33,244 nt of DNA from Anaeromyxobacter oryzisoli (GCF_022690765.1 NZ_JALCZA010000050.1:1-33244); one strand, 5' to 3'; shown: positions 7,520-14,646, numbered from the stretch's first letter. Made by a program: numbers and translations. Notes: generated by a model from the sequence alone, not told the origin.

Positions 7520-8569
7520 CTACTTGATCGTCCAGCTGTCGCCGCCGCTCAGCAGCTTCTGCAGATCGCCGCCCCTCTTCTTCTTCGTGTCCTCGATCAT
7601 CTCCCAGGTCATCTCCTCGCAGGTCGGCTTGCGGACGTTGCGGAAGACGCCGATGGGCGTCGGGAACCCGGGGCGGGCCGCCATCCCGGCGAGCATGAAG
7701 GAGATGGTCGGGTCCTCGCGCGTCGAGTCGTGCACGAGGAGGTCCTGCTCGGTCACGCCGTTCTCGCCGATCGTGACGATCTCGAGGTCCATCGTGCGCG
7801 CGTCGAACCGGAGCCCCTTCTTGCCGTCCTTGCCGAAGACGAGCGGCTTCCCCTCCTCCATGCGGATGATCCGGTCGGCCCGGACCGCCTTGTCGGTGAG
7901 GGAGGTGTACGCGCCGTCGTTGAAGACCGGGCAGTTCTGGTAGACCTCGATGAACGCGCTGCCCTTGTGGCCGGCGGCCGCCTTGAGCATGGCGCCCATG
8001 TGCGCGCCCTCCACGTCGATCGTCCGGGCGACGAACGTCGCGCCGGCGCCGAGCGCGAGCAGCGGCGGGTTGAACGGGTAGTCCGGCGACCCCTGCGGCG
8101 TGCTCTTGGTCTTCTTGTGGAGCTCGGAGGTCGGGGAGACCTGACCCTTGGTGAGGCCGTAGATGCGGTTGTTGAACATCACCAGCTTCACGTCGAGGTT
8201 GCGCCGCATGACGTGGATGAAGTGGTTCCCGCCGATGGCGAGCGCGTCGCCGTCGCCCGTCATGACCCACACCTGCAGCTCGGGCCGGGACACCTTGAGG
8301 CCCGACGCGAACGCGGGGGCGCGGCCGTGCAGCGTGTGCATCCCGTAGTTGTTCATGTAGTACGGGAAGCGGGAGCTGCAGCCGATGCCGGACACGAAGA
8401 CGATGTTCTCGCGCTTCACGCCGACCGCGGGCAGCGTCTTCTGCACCTGGTTGATGATGGAGTAGTCGCCGCAGCCGGGGCACCAGCGGGGATCCACGCC
8501 CGACTCGAAGTCCTTCTTCGCGTAGACCGGGAGGGCGGTGGGGGCCGTCTGAAGGTTCGTCGTGCTCAT
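7520..8569 (-). CDS. korB: 2-oxoacid:ferredoxin oxidoreductase, beta subunit (two-subunit type)
   Basis: A 349-residue beta subunit of the second oxidoreductase. Seen: WCPGCGDYSI, VSGIGCSSRFPYYMNNYG, HTLHGRAPAFASGLK, the TPP motif GDGDALAIGGNHFIHVMRRN with NNRIYGLTKGQ, and a late cysteine in YQNCPVFNDGAY. QNCPxFNDGA and the extra C-terminal length (about 350 rather than 290) are typical of the KorAB type known from Mycobacterium, Hydrogenobacter and others. It starts 32 bases after the fused alpha-subunit gene and forms an operon with it. The substrate is most likely 2-oxoglutarate; pyruvate or an indole-type oxoacid cannot be excluded from sequence alone. Confidence 0.87.
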   Translation of the reverse strand: MSTTNLQTAPTALPVYAKKDFESGVDPRWCPGCGDYSIINQVQKTLPAVGVKRENIVFVSGIGCSSRFPYYMNNYGMHTLHGRAPAFASGLKVSRPELQVWVMTGDGDALAIGGNHFIHVMRRNLDVKLVMFNNRIYGLTKGQVSPTSELHKKTKSTPQGSPDYPFNPPLLALGAGATFVARTIDVEGAHMGAMLKAAAGHKGSAFIEVYQNCPVFNDGAYTSLTDKAVRADRIIRMEEGKPLVFGKDGKKGLRFDARTMDLEIVTIGENGVTEQDLLVHDSTREDPTISFMLAGMAARPGFPTPIGVFRNVRKPTCEEMTWEMIEDTKKKRGGDLQKLLSGGDSWTIK

Positions 8570-8601
8570 GTTCGTCGTCCTTTCCGAATTCCCGATCGGG
8601 G

Positions 8602-10464
8602 TCACAGGACCTCGAGGACCTTGCCGACGAGATCGCGGATCTTGATGGGCTTGCCGTTGATCCGGTTGAACTGGAGCGGATCGACGCCCGGGAACTTGCC
8701 GCGCAGGTAGAACGCCATCTGGCCGTCGTTCACCTCGGGCACGAGCACCTTCCCGAAGCCCTTCAGGATGGCGCCGAGGTTCTTCGGGAGCGGGTTGATC
8801 CACCGGAGGTGCACGTGGGAGACCTTCTTGCCCTGCGCCTGCAGCACCTCGGCGGCGGCGCGGACCGAGCCGAAGGTCCCGCCCCAGGACACGAGGAGGA
8901 GGTCGCCGGTGCTCGCGCCGAACACCTCGAGGTCCGGGACGTCCTCGACCACGTTCCGGATCTTCTGGGCCCGGGTCTTGACCATCTTCTCGTGGTTCAG
9001 GCCGTCGTAGGACACCATGCCGGTGAGCGAGTCCTTCTCGAGGCCGCCGACGCGGTGCTCGAGGCCGGGCGTGCCGGGGATGGCCCAGGGCCGGACGAGC
9101 TTCTCGTCCCGCAGGTACGGCATGAACTCCGTGCCGTTCGCGTAGTTCTTCCCGGTCTGGTACTTCACCTCGAACTTCGGCAGCTCCTCGACGTCGGGGA
9201 TCCGGAACGGCTCGGAGCCGTTGCCGAGGTAGCCGTCGGTGAGGAGGATCACCGGCGTCATCCACTTCACCGCGATCCTCATCGCCTCCATGGCGGACCA
9301 GAAGCAGTCGGCCGGGCTCTGCGCGGCGAGGACCGGGAGCGGCGACTCGCCGTGGCGGCCGAAGATCGCCTGGAGGAGGTCGGCCTGCTCGGTCTTGGTC
9401 GGCATGCCGGTCGAGGGGCCGCCGCGCTGCACGTCCACGATGACGAGGGGCAGCTCGGTGATCACCGCGAGCCCCATCATCTCGGTCTTGAGCGCGAGGC
9501 CCGGGCCCGAGGTGGAGGTGCAGGCGAGGGCGCCGCCGAAGGCCGCGCCGATCGCGGAGCCGATCCCCGCGATCTCGTCCTCCGCCTGGTACGTCACTAC
9601 GCCGTGCTCCTTCATGTTCGCCATCTCGTGGAGGATCTCGGTCGCCGGCGTGATGGGGTAGCTGCCGAGGAACACGGTGCGGCCGGTGAGCCGCGCGACC
9701 GTCGCGAAGCCGAGCGCGGTCGCGAAGTTGCCGGTCACGTTGCGGTAGGTGCCGGGGCGAAGCTTCGAGGGCGGCACGACGTACCGCTCGAAGATCTCGG
9801 CGGTCTCGCCGTAGGCGTACCCGGCCTTGAAGACCTTCTGGTTCGGCTCCACGAACTCCGGCTTCTTCGCGAACTTCTTCGCGATGGCCTGGAGCTGCTG
9901 CTCGACGGGCCGGCTGTACATCCAGTAAAGGATGCCGAGCGCGAAGTAGTTCCGGCAGCGGCCGACCTCCTTCGAGGAGAGCCCGGAGCCCTCGAGGGCC
10001 GCCTCGGTCAGCTTCGTCATGTCGACGAGGTGGACCCGGAAGTTCTCCGCCACCGTCGGGTCCTCGAGCGGGTTCGACTTGTACCCGGCCTTCTCGAGGT
10101 TCAGCGCGGTGAACGCGTCGGAGTTCACGATGAGCATGCCGCCCGCCTTGAGGTCGGGCAGGTTCATCTTGAGGGCGGCCGGGTTCATCGCGACCAGGAC
10201 GTCCGGCGCGTCGCCCGGCGTGAGGATCTTCTTCGAGCCGAAGTTGAGCTGGTAGCCGGAGACGCCGAAGAGCGAGCCGGCGGGGGCGCGGATCTCGGCG
10301 GGGTAGTCCGGGAAGGTCGCGAGGTCGTTGCCGGCGAGCGCGCTCGCCTTCGTGAACTCGGTGCCGGTGAGCTGCATCCCGTCGCCGGAGTCGCCGACGA
10401 AGCGGATGGTGACGGTATCGACCTGCTGGACCTCGGTCTTGCGCGCGGTGGCTTGCGTGGACAT
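8602..10464 (-). CDS. korA: 2-oxoacid:ferredoxin oxidoreductase, fused gamma-alpha subunit
   Basis: A 620-residue chain with a gamma domain fused in front of the alpha domain. Gamma part (about residues 17-200): TIRFVGDSGDGMQLTG, FPDYPAEIRAPAGSLFGVSG. Alpha part: FLGSYPITPATEILHEMA, TYQAEDEIAGIGSAIGAAFG, TSTSGPGLALKTEMMGLA and VDVQRGGPSTGMPTKTEQ, then the C-terminal transketolase-like domain. The start at 10464 has an AAGGAGA ribosome site; the frame stays open upstream without support. With the beta chain at 7520-8569 it makes a two-subunit enzyme needing no separate gamma or delta chain. Some relatives function under air, so it may complement the four-subunit korDABC just downstream; that division of labour is inferred. 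Confidence 0.88.
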   Translation of the reverse strand: MSTQATARKTEVQQVDTVTIRFVGDSGDGMQLTGTEFTKASALAGNDLATFPDYPAEIRAPAGSLFGVSGYQLNFGSKKILTPGDAPDVLVAMNPAALKMNLPDLKAGGMLIVNSDAFTALNLEKAGYKSNPLEDPTVAENFRVHLVDMTKLTEAALEGSGLSSKEVGRCRNYFALGILYWMYSRPVEQQLQAIAKKFAKKPEFVEPNQKVFKAGYAYGETAEIFERYVVPPSKLRPGTYRNVTGNFATALGFATVARLTGRTVFLGSYPITPATEILHEMANMKEHGVVTYQAEDEIAGIGSAIGAAFGGALACTSTSGPGLALKTEMMGLAVITELPLVIVDVQRGGPSTGMPTKTEQADLLQAIFGRHGESPLPVLAAQSPADCFWSAMEAMRIAVKWMTPVILLTDGYLGNGSEPFRIPDVEELPKFEVKYQTGKNYANGTEFMPYLRDEKLVRPWAIPGTPGLEHRVGGLEKDSLTGMVSYDGLNHEKMVKTRAQKIRNVVEDVPDLEVFGASTGDLLLVSWGGTFGSVRAAAEVLQAQGKKVSHVHLRWINPLPKNLGAILKGFGKVLVPEVNDGQMAFYLRGKFPGVDPLQFNRINGKPIKIRDLVGKVLEVL

Positions 10465-10570
10465 GTCGCCCTTCGTCTCCTTGGGAAGTGCTGGTGCCTG
10501 AAATTGACAGGCCTCGATCGCTCGCACGTACCGGCGAGCTGGCGGCCGGGGACCCCTTCGAGGCCTTGAA

Positions 10571-10599
10571 GGTATGCTCGGCGGCCCCCTGGAAGTCAA
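10571..10599 (-). promoter_or_regulatory. Candidate promoter for korAB
   Basis: Minus strand: -35 TTGACT (10594-10599), 17-base spacer, -10 CATACC (10571-10576, weak). The -35 is part of GCGTTGAC, which occurs again 17 bases upstream (10613-10620); GCGTTGAC also forms the -35 of infC. The leader would be about 100 bases. Confidence 0.4.
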
Positions 10600-10641
10600 C
10601 GCAACCGCCTACGTCAACGCGCCGGAAACACTCATAAATCC

Positions 10642-10668
10642 GTACCCCGATTGTCCCCAATCAGGTAC
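10642..10668. repeat. Two-part inverted repeat upstream of korAB
   Basis: Outer arms GTACC (10642-10646) and GGTAC (10664-10668) enclose inner arms GATTG (10649-10653) and CAATC (10658-10662); the inner pair is offset by one base. It lies about 45 bases upstream of the candidate korAB -35, as an activator site might. The rest of the 600-base gap 10465-11068 shows no gene. Confidence 0.35.
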
Positions 10669-10976
10669 ACCGTCCGACGGATTCTGGCCAACGTGAATCG
10701 CTCCGGCCGCGACCGCGGAGCGACGAATTTCGCCCCCGGAACGCGGGGTTGTCCCAGATCACGACCTGACCGCGATCAACGGCACGACGGCTTGCATGCC
10801 GCACCGCGGGCGCGTGCAGCGGAGAGACGCGAACGGGGGTGTGGGTCCGCGCGTCGCCACCCGAATGTCCGCGCCCGCCGCAACCGCCGAACCCGACGGA
10901 GCGCGATCCCGGACGCGCCCCGTCACCCTGCCCGTTCCGCGTCCCGGTCCGCCGCAGGGACGGGGCACGGGTGGAT

Positions 10977-11021
10977 GGGAAACGGGTCGACGGGAAACGG
11001 ATCGACGGGGAACGGGTTCGC
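10977..11021. repeat. Three tandem 15-bp repeats
   Basis: Three adjacent 15-base units of the form GGGAAACGGGTCGAC (10977-10991, 10992-11006, 11007-11021), the second and third with one and several changes. They lie just downstream of the glcD stop. The sequence to their left (10918-10975) is rich in CCGTCACC/GGCACGGG-like words resembling the larger repeats at 27.8 kb. Confidence 0.65.
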
Positions 11022-11068
11022 GTTCGGGAGAGGGCCGTCTCGCCCGCCCGGTGACATCGCCGTCGCCG

Positions 11069-12457
11069 TCAGGCGGGCGGGAAGATCTTCCCCGGGTTGA
11101 GCAGCCCGAGCGGATCGAAGACCGCCTTGAGGCGGCGCTCGAGCGCGACCACCGCCTCGCCCTGCTCGTAGGCGAGGAAGTCGCGCTTGGCGAGGCCGAC
11201 CCCGTGCTCGCCGGTGATCGTGCCGCCGAGATCGACCGCGGCGCGCAGGATCTCCGCGACCGCCTCGTCCACCTTCGGCCGCTCCTCGGCGCGATCGAAG
11301 AGCACGTTGCAGTGGAGGTTGCCGTCGCCGGCGTGGCCGTACGTCGCGACCGCGAGCCCGAGCCGCGCGCCGACCGCCTTCGCCCGCTCGACCATCTCCG
11401 GGATCCTCGAGCGCGGCACCGCGACGTCCTCCGAGAGCTTCAGCGGGTGCAGCGTCTTCAAGTTGACGGAGAGATAACGGCGCGTCTCCCAGATGTCCCG
11501 GCGCTGCGCCTCGTTCTGCGCGACGATGACGTCCCCCTGCGCGTCGGACTGGACCACCTCGGCGAGGCGCACGAGCTCCCCGAACACCGCGTCCGCGTCG
11601 TTCCCGTCGGTCTCCACGAGCAGCGCCGCGCCGGCGTCCGCCGGGAAGCGGTAGGCCGACGTCCGCGCCGCCGCGGCGAGCGCCACGTCGTCGAGGAGCT
11701 CGAGGCAGCGCGGGAGGATCCCGGCGGTGAGCACCTTGGTGACGGCCCGCGCCGCCGCGGCGACCGAGGGGAAGACGACCAGGCCCGTCGCGACGTGGCG
11801 CGGGCGCGGCAGGAGCTTCAGGGTGATCTCGGTGACGATCCCGAGCGTCCCCTCGCTGCCGACGAGCAGCGCCGTCAGGTCGTAGCCCGCCACGCCCTTG
11901 ATGCTCCGCTTGCCGAGGCGGACGATCTCGCCGGTCGGGAGCACCGCCGTGAGCCCCAGGACGTACTCGCGCGTCACCCCGTACTTGAGGGCGCGCGGCC
12001 CGCCGGCGTTCTCCGCGACGTTCCCGCCGATGCTGCACAGCTCGAGCGAGTTCGGATCGGGCGGGTAGAACAGGCCGTGCTTCTCGACCTCGGCCTGGAG
12101 CAGCCCGGTGTTCACGCCGGGCTGCACCCGGGCGATCAGGTCGTCCGGGGAGATCTCGAGGACGCGGTTCATCCGCTCCAGGGAGATCGCGATCCCACCC
12201 TGCAGCGCGAGGACCCCGCCGGACTTCCCGCTGCGCGCCGCGACCGGCACGACCGGGACGCGGTGGCGCGACGCGACGGCGAAGATCGTCCGCACCTCCT
12301 CCGCGCTCTCCACCGCGACCGCCACGTTCGGCGGAAACGTCCCGAGCTCCGACTCGTCGCGGCCGTAGGCCTCGAGCTTCTCCCGGTCGAGCACGAGCCG
12401 CTCGCGCGGGAACGCCGCCTCGAGCTCTGCCTGCGCCGCCTGCATCGGCGTCGTCAT
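11069..12457 (-). CDS. glcD: FAD-linked oxidase, GlcD / D-lactate dehydrogenase family
   Basis: A 462-residue flavoprotein of the vanillyl-alcohol-oxidase fold. Seen: an N-terminal FAD-binding half with VPVVPVAARSGKSGG, RVQPGVNTGLLQ, PPDPNSLELCSIGGNVAENA and KYGVTREYVLGL, then a C-terminal half with YGHAGDGNLHCN (substrate and flavin-binding His region), GTITGEHGVGLAKRDFL and LNPGKIFPP at the end. Family members oxidise D-lactate, glycolate or related 2-hydroxyacids and pass electrons to a quinone, cytochrome or electron-transfer flavoprotein. No glcE or glcF partners are adjacent, which favours a stand-alone D-2-hydroxyacid dehydrogenase. It lies 72 bases downstream of the FolE-like gene. 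Confidence 0.88.
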   Translation of the reverse strand: MTTPMQAAQAELEAAFPRERLVLDREKLEAYGRDESELGTFPPNVAVAVESAEEVRTIFAVASRHRVPVVPVAARSGKSGGVLALQGGIAISLERMNRVLEISPDDLIARVQPGVNTGLLQAEVEKHGLFYPPDPNSLELCSIGGNVAENAGGPRALKYGVTREYVLGLTAVLPTGEIVRLGKRSIKGVAGYDLTALLVGSEGTLGIVTEITLKLLPRPRHVATGLVVFPSVAAAARAVTKVLTAGILPRCLELLDDVALAAAARTSAYRFPADAGAALLVETDGNDADAVFGELVRLAEVVQSDAQGDVIVAQNEAQRRDIWETRRYLSVNLKTLHPLKLSEDVAVPRSRIPEMVERAKAVGARLGLAVATYGHAGDGNLHCNVLFDRAEERPKVDEAVAEILRAAVDLGGTITGEHGVGLAKRDFLAYEQGEAVVALERRLKAVFDPLGLLNPGKIFPPA

Positions 12458-12529
12458 CCGAAGACCTCCAGGTTGCTGCCCGTCACGCGTCCGCGCGGCC
12501 GCCGACCTCGATCGGCGTCCGGACCTCGC

Positions 12530-13219
12530 TCACCGCCGGCGCCCCTTCCGCACGATCGCGCGCCGCCTCGCCGGCCGGGCCGCCGCGCCGCCGTGCGCGG
12601 CGCGCGCGATGGCGGCCTCGAACCGCCTCCGCGCGCGCCCGTCACGCTCCAGCACCCCCTCGGCGGCCTCCGCGTGCGCCCGGGTGTGCGGGCGGCGCAC
12701 GCCGCGGACCGTCATGCAGAGCTGCTCCGCGTCGAGGACGCACGCCGCGCCGCGCGCGCCGAGGTGCCGGAACAGCGCGCCGGCGATCCCGGCCGCGAGC
12801 TCCTCCTGGAGCACGAACCGGTGCGCGAGGCAGTCCACGAGCCGGACGATCTGACCGAACCCCACCACGCGGCCGTCCGGCACGTAGGCGACGTGCGCGA
12901 CGCCGCGCGAGGGGAGCAGGTGGTGCGGGCAGATGGAGTGGAAGTCGATCCCGGTGACGATCACGAGATCCCGGCCCGAGCTGCGGATCGCGCCGGCGAG
13001 GATCTCGGCGGGATCGTGCCGGTAGCCGTCCACCAGATCCTCGAGCCACGCCTCCGCCACGCGCCGCGGGGTGGCGGCCAGGGCGTCACCCGCGCGGACC
13101 TCGGGCGGCAACCCGAGCGCGTCGAGGAAGCGCGCGACCGCGTCCGCCGCGGCGGTCGACGACGGCGCGGAGGCGGTCCGGGCGCGAGCCGGTCGGAGCG
13201 CGCGGACCCTAGCGCCCAC
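12530..13219 (-). CDS. folE: Divergent GTP cyclohydrolase I homologue
   Basis: A 229-residue T-fold protein clearly related to FolE, which opens and rebuilds the GTP base to form dihydroneopterin triphosphate for folate or other pterins. Seen: TPRRVAEAWLEDLVDGY, the metal region SICPHHLLP, VAHVAYVPDGRVVGFGQIVR, HRFVLQEEL and EQLCMTVRG. The zinc ligands are kept (Cys97, His100, Cys168). However, the usual CEHH is CPHH, the usual GLSK is GFGQ, and Gln166 replaces the catalytic His (E. coli His179). The C-terminus carries a basic Arg/Ala tail. The start is a GTG overlapping the end of a small upstream ORF. Normal activity is doubtful. Confidence 0.8.
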   Translation of the reverse strand: MGARVRALRPARARTASAPSSTAAADAVARFLDALGLPPEVRAGDALAATPRRVAEAWLEDLVDGYRHDPAEILAGAIRSSGRDLVIVTGIDFHSICPHHLLPSRGVAHVAYVPDGRVVGFGQIVRLVDCLAHRFVLQEELAAGIAGALFRHLGARGAACVLDAEQLCMTVRGVRRPHTRAHAEAAEGVLERDGRARRRFEAAIARAAHGGAAARPARRRAIVRKGRRR

Positions 13220-13382
13220 CGGGCCTCCGGTGCGTCACGCAGGAGTCGGGGATCTGGAGCATTCGGGTCCCACGGAGGCCGCGGAGCGCGACCTCGTACC
13301 GCGCGAGGCGGTGGGCGGCCGCGAGGCGGAGCCGCACGTCGAGCCGCATGCGCCGCCGGCCGGTGTCGTCGATGGCCTCCAT
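13209..13382 (-). CDS. Small ORF upstream of the folE homologue
   Basis: A 57-residue frame from an ATG at 13380-13382 to a TAG at 13209-13211. Its third codon positions are almost all G or C, it has an AAGGCGG ribosome site seven bases or so before the ATG, and its stop overlaps the GTG start of the folE-like gene by 11 bases, suggesting translational coupling. The product is basic (many Arg) with a central RLRLAAAHRLARYEVALRGL that could be an amphipathic helix; no motif or signal peptide is visible and I do not recognise it. It could be a real small protein or a leader that couples ribosomes into folE. Confidence 0.5.
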   Translation of the reverse strand: MEAIDDTGRRRMRLDVRLRLAAAHRLARYEVALRGLRGTRMLQIPDSCVTHRRPGGR

Positions 13383-13385
13383 GGT

Positions 13386-13409
13386 GCCGCCTTTATAGCC
13401 GCCTTTATG
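13386..13409. repeat. Tandem 12-bp repeat with TATAAA words
   Basis: GCCGCCTTTATA (13386-13397) is followed directly by GCCGCCTTTATG (13398-13409). On the minus strand each unit supplies ATAAAGGCGGC; the nearer copy provides the AAGGCGG ribosome site of the small ORF and a TATAAA that could be a -10. Confidence 0.6.
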
Positions 13410-13435
13410 GCCTTCATGGGGGCGCGCTGCCCCCT

Positions 13436-13528
13436 GCAGGGGCCGTGGAGCCCTGCCGCACCTTCTCGTTCACGGCCCCCCGGCGAATTACTCTCGGTCG
13501 GGCGCCGGCAGGGGCCGGGGAGCCTGCC
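13436..13528 (+). other. Two homologous hairpins upstream of the mini-Fis gene
   Basis: A direct repeat of about 25 bases occurs at 13436 and 13507, each copy able to fold: GCAGGG/CCCTGC (13436-13456) and GGCAGG/CCTGCC (13507-13528). The copies differ, but both keep a 6-bp stem and a similar loop (GCCGNGGAG). They lie 107-200 bases before the GTG at 13635. I see no confident promoter in 13383-13634. Confidence 0.4.
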
Positions 13529-13634
13529 GCACCGCCCACCGTCGCCCGTCGCCCCCCGCCGGGCGGGGAACGAACACCAGGAACCGTGTAACCGTGCCCC
13601 AGGATCCCCGTCCGACATGGAAGGGGGGAACACC

Positions 13635-14018
13635 GTGAACGACAACCGAACGCTGGTCGTGGACTCTGACCCGGAGCGCCGTGCGCGCCTCGAGCGCCTG
13701 ATCGGACAGGCTGGGCTCGAGGTGGTGGTGGCGGCCGATCTCGCAGACGTGCTCATCCAGGCGGCACGCGCGGACGCCCGCGCCGGGGCGGCCGCCGAGC
13801 CGCACCGCCCCACCCTCGCCGAGCTCGAGCGTCGATACGCTCGGGAGATCCTCTCGGCGCTGCACGGCAACAAGACCCGGGCCGCCGAGGTGCTCGGCAT
13901 CGACCGGAAGACGCTCTACCGGCTCGTCGGGTCGAACGGCACGAGCGCCGCGAACGGCTCCAACGGAGCGAGCGCCGCCGTGCCGCAGCGAAGCAGCGCC
14001 GCGAACGGCGCGGCCTGA
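13635..14018 (+). CDS. Truncated receiver fused to Fis-type helix-turn-helix
   Basis: A 127-residue protein. Residues 6-46 (TLVVDSDPERRARLERLIGQ and following) match the first two strand-helix units of a response-regulator receiver, with acidic-pocket residues Asp10 and Asp12, but the rest of the domain, including the phosphorylated Asp strand, is missing. After a linker, residues 60-98 form a Fis/NtrC-type C-terminal helix-turn-helix (REILSALHGNKTRAAEVLGI, then DRKTLYRLV). A low-complexity Ser/Asn/Ala tail follows. The GTG at 13635 is chosen for its AAGGGGGG ribosome site; an ATG at 13617 is the alternative. It probably binds DNA without being phosphorylated or activating sigma-54, as there is no AAA+ domain. 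Confidence 0.75.
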   Translation: MNDNRTLVVDSDPERRARLERLIGQAGLEVVVAADLADVLIQAARADARAGAAAEPHRPTLAELERRYAREILSALHGNKTRAAEVLGIDRKTLYRLVGSNGTSAANGSNGASAAVPQRSSAANGAA

Positions 14019-14066
14019 CCGGCTAGAGCAGGCCAGGCCGCGGGCCTCGAAACGGGCTCAAGGGAC

Positions 14067-14094
14067 GACCGCCGCGCCTCGAGGCGCGGCGGTC
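14067..14094. terminator. Perfect 12-bp hairpin after the mini-Fis gene
   Basis: Arms GACCGCCGCGCC (14067-14078) and GGCGCGGCGGTC (14083-14094) with a TCGA loop, about 50 bases beyond the stop at 14018 and between convergent genes. On the plus strand it is followed by GGCTCTGATC, with no real T-run. Likely a terminator for the plus-strand gene, possibly for both. Confidence 0.65.
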
Positions 14095-14234
14095 GGCTCT
14101 GATCAGGACACGCCCAGGCTGCAACGAGCGCCCGAACGGCGCAGGTCGTTCGAGCTCCGCGCCGATCGGAGCCGGGACCGCGGAGCGACGTCGAGCGAGG
14201 CCGCTGCCCTGTGGTCAGGGCGAGCGGAGCGCGG

Positions 14235-14576
14235 TCAGGCTTCGTCGCCCTCGTCCGCGTCGTCGTCGTCGTCCTCGTCCTCGACCTCGGGACCGGTCGG
14301 CCCGCCGTTCAGCGCGTTCTTGAGGACCTGGCTGGGGCGGAAGGTCAGCACGCGGCGCGCGCTGATCTCGATCTCCTCGCCCGTCTGCGGGTTGCGCCCC
14401 ACACGTGACTTCTTGTCGCGGACGATGAAGTTGCCGAAGCCGCTGATCTTGATCTTCTCACCGCGCTCCAGCGTCTCCTTGATCGTGTCGAACACCATCT
14501 CGACGATCTCGGCCGCCTCCTTCTTGGAGAAGCCCACCTTCTCGTAGACGCTCTCGATGATGTCGGCCTTGGTCAC
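14235..14576 (-). CDS. ihfA: Integration host factor alpha subunit with acidic tail
   Basis: A 113-residue HU/IHF family protein. The first 90 or so residues are a standard fold: TKADIIESVYEKVGFSKKEA, a dimer core, GEKIKISGFGNFIVRDK, the beta-arm GRNPQTGEEIEI with the Pro that inserts into DNA, and RRVLTFRPSQVLKNALN. The extra C-terminal tail is strongly acidic (EVEDEDDDDDADEGDEA). IHF bends DNA at specific sites. Its place after pheS-pheT is the classical ihfA location, which favours IhfA over HU. The start is a GTG with a weak ribosome site. A promoter of its own, overlapped by palindromes, lies directly upstream (14596-14638). Confidence 0.9.
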   Translation of the reverse strand: MTKADIIESVYEKVGFSKKEAAEIVEMVFDTIKETLERGEKIKISGFGNFIVRDKKSRVGRNPQTGEEIEISARRVLTFRPSQVLKNALNGGPTGPEVEDEDDDDDADEGDEA

Positions 14577-14595
14577 GGTCTCGCTCCCGGGGCGC

Positions 14596-14625
14596 GCTAA
14601 CTGCCGAATTTGTTAGCTGATTCGG
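14596..14625. promoter_or_regulatory. Two interlocked palindromes over the ihfA promoter
   Basis: GCTAAC (14596-14601) pairs with GTTAGC (14612-14617), and CCGAAT (14604-14609) pairs with ATTCGG (14620-14625). Both have perfect 6-base arms and 10-base spacers and are offset by 8 bases. Together they cover the -10 and predicted start of ihfA transcription, which is where a repressor operator would sit. Confidence 0.55.
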
Positions 14626-14638
14626 GATGGGCTGTCAA
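14610..14638 (-). promoter_or_regulatory. Promoter for ihfA
   Basis: Minus strand: a perfect -35 TTGACA (14633-14638), a 17-base spacer, and -10 TAACAA (14610-14615). The predicted start near 14603 leaves about 27 bases to the GTG. It gives ihfA transcription independent of pheST. Confidence 0.6.
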
Positions 14639-14646
14639 ACGGTCCG

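Noticed and set aside
10780-10796. GGCACGACGGCTTGCA resembles a sigma-54 -24/-12 promoter on the plus strand
   Set aside because: The GG and GC elements are 11 bases apart rather than 10, and no plus-strand gene follows.
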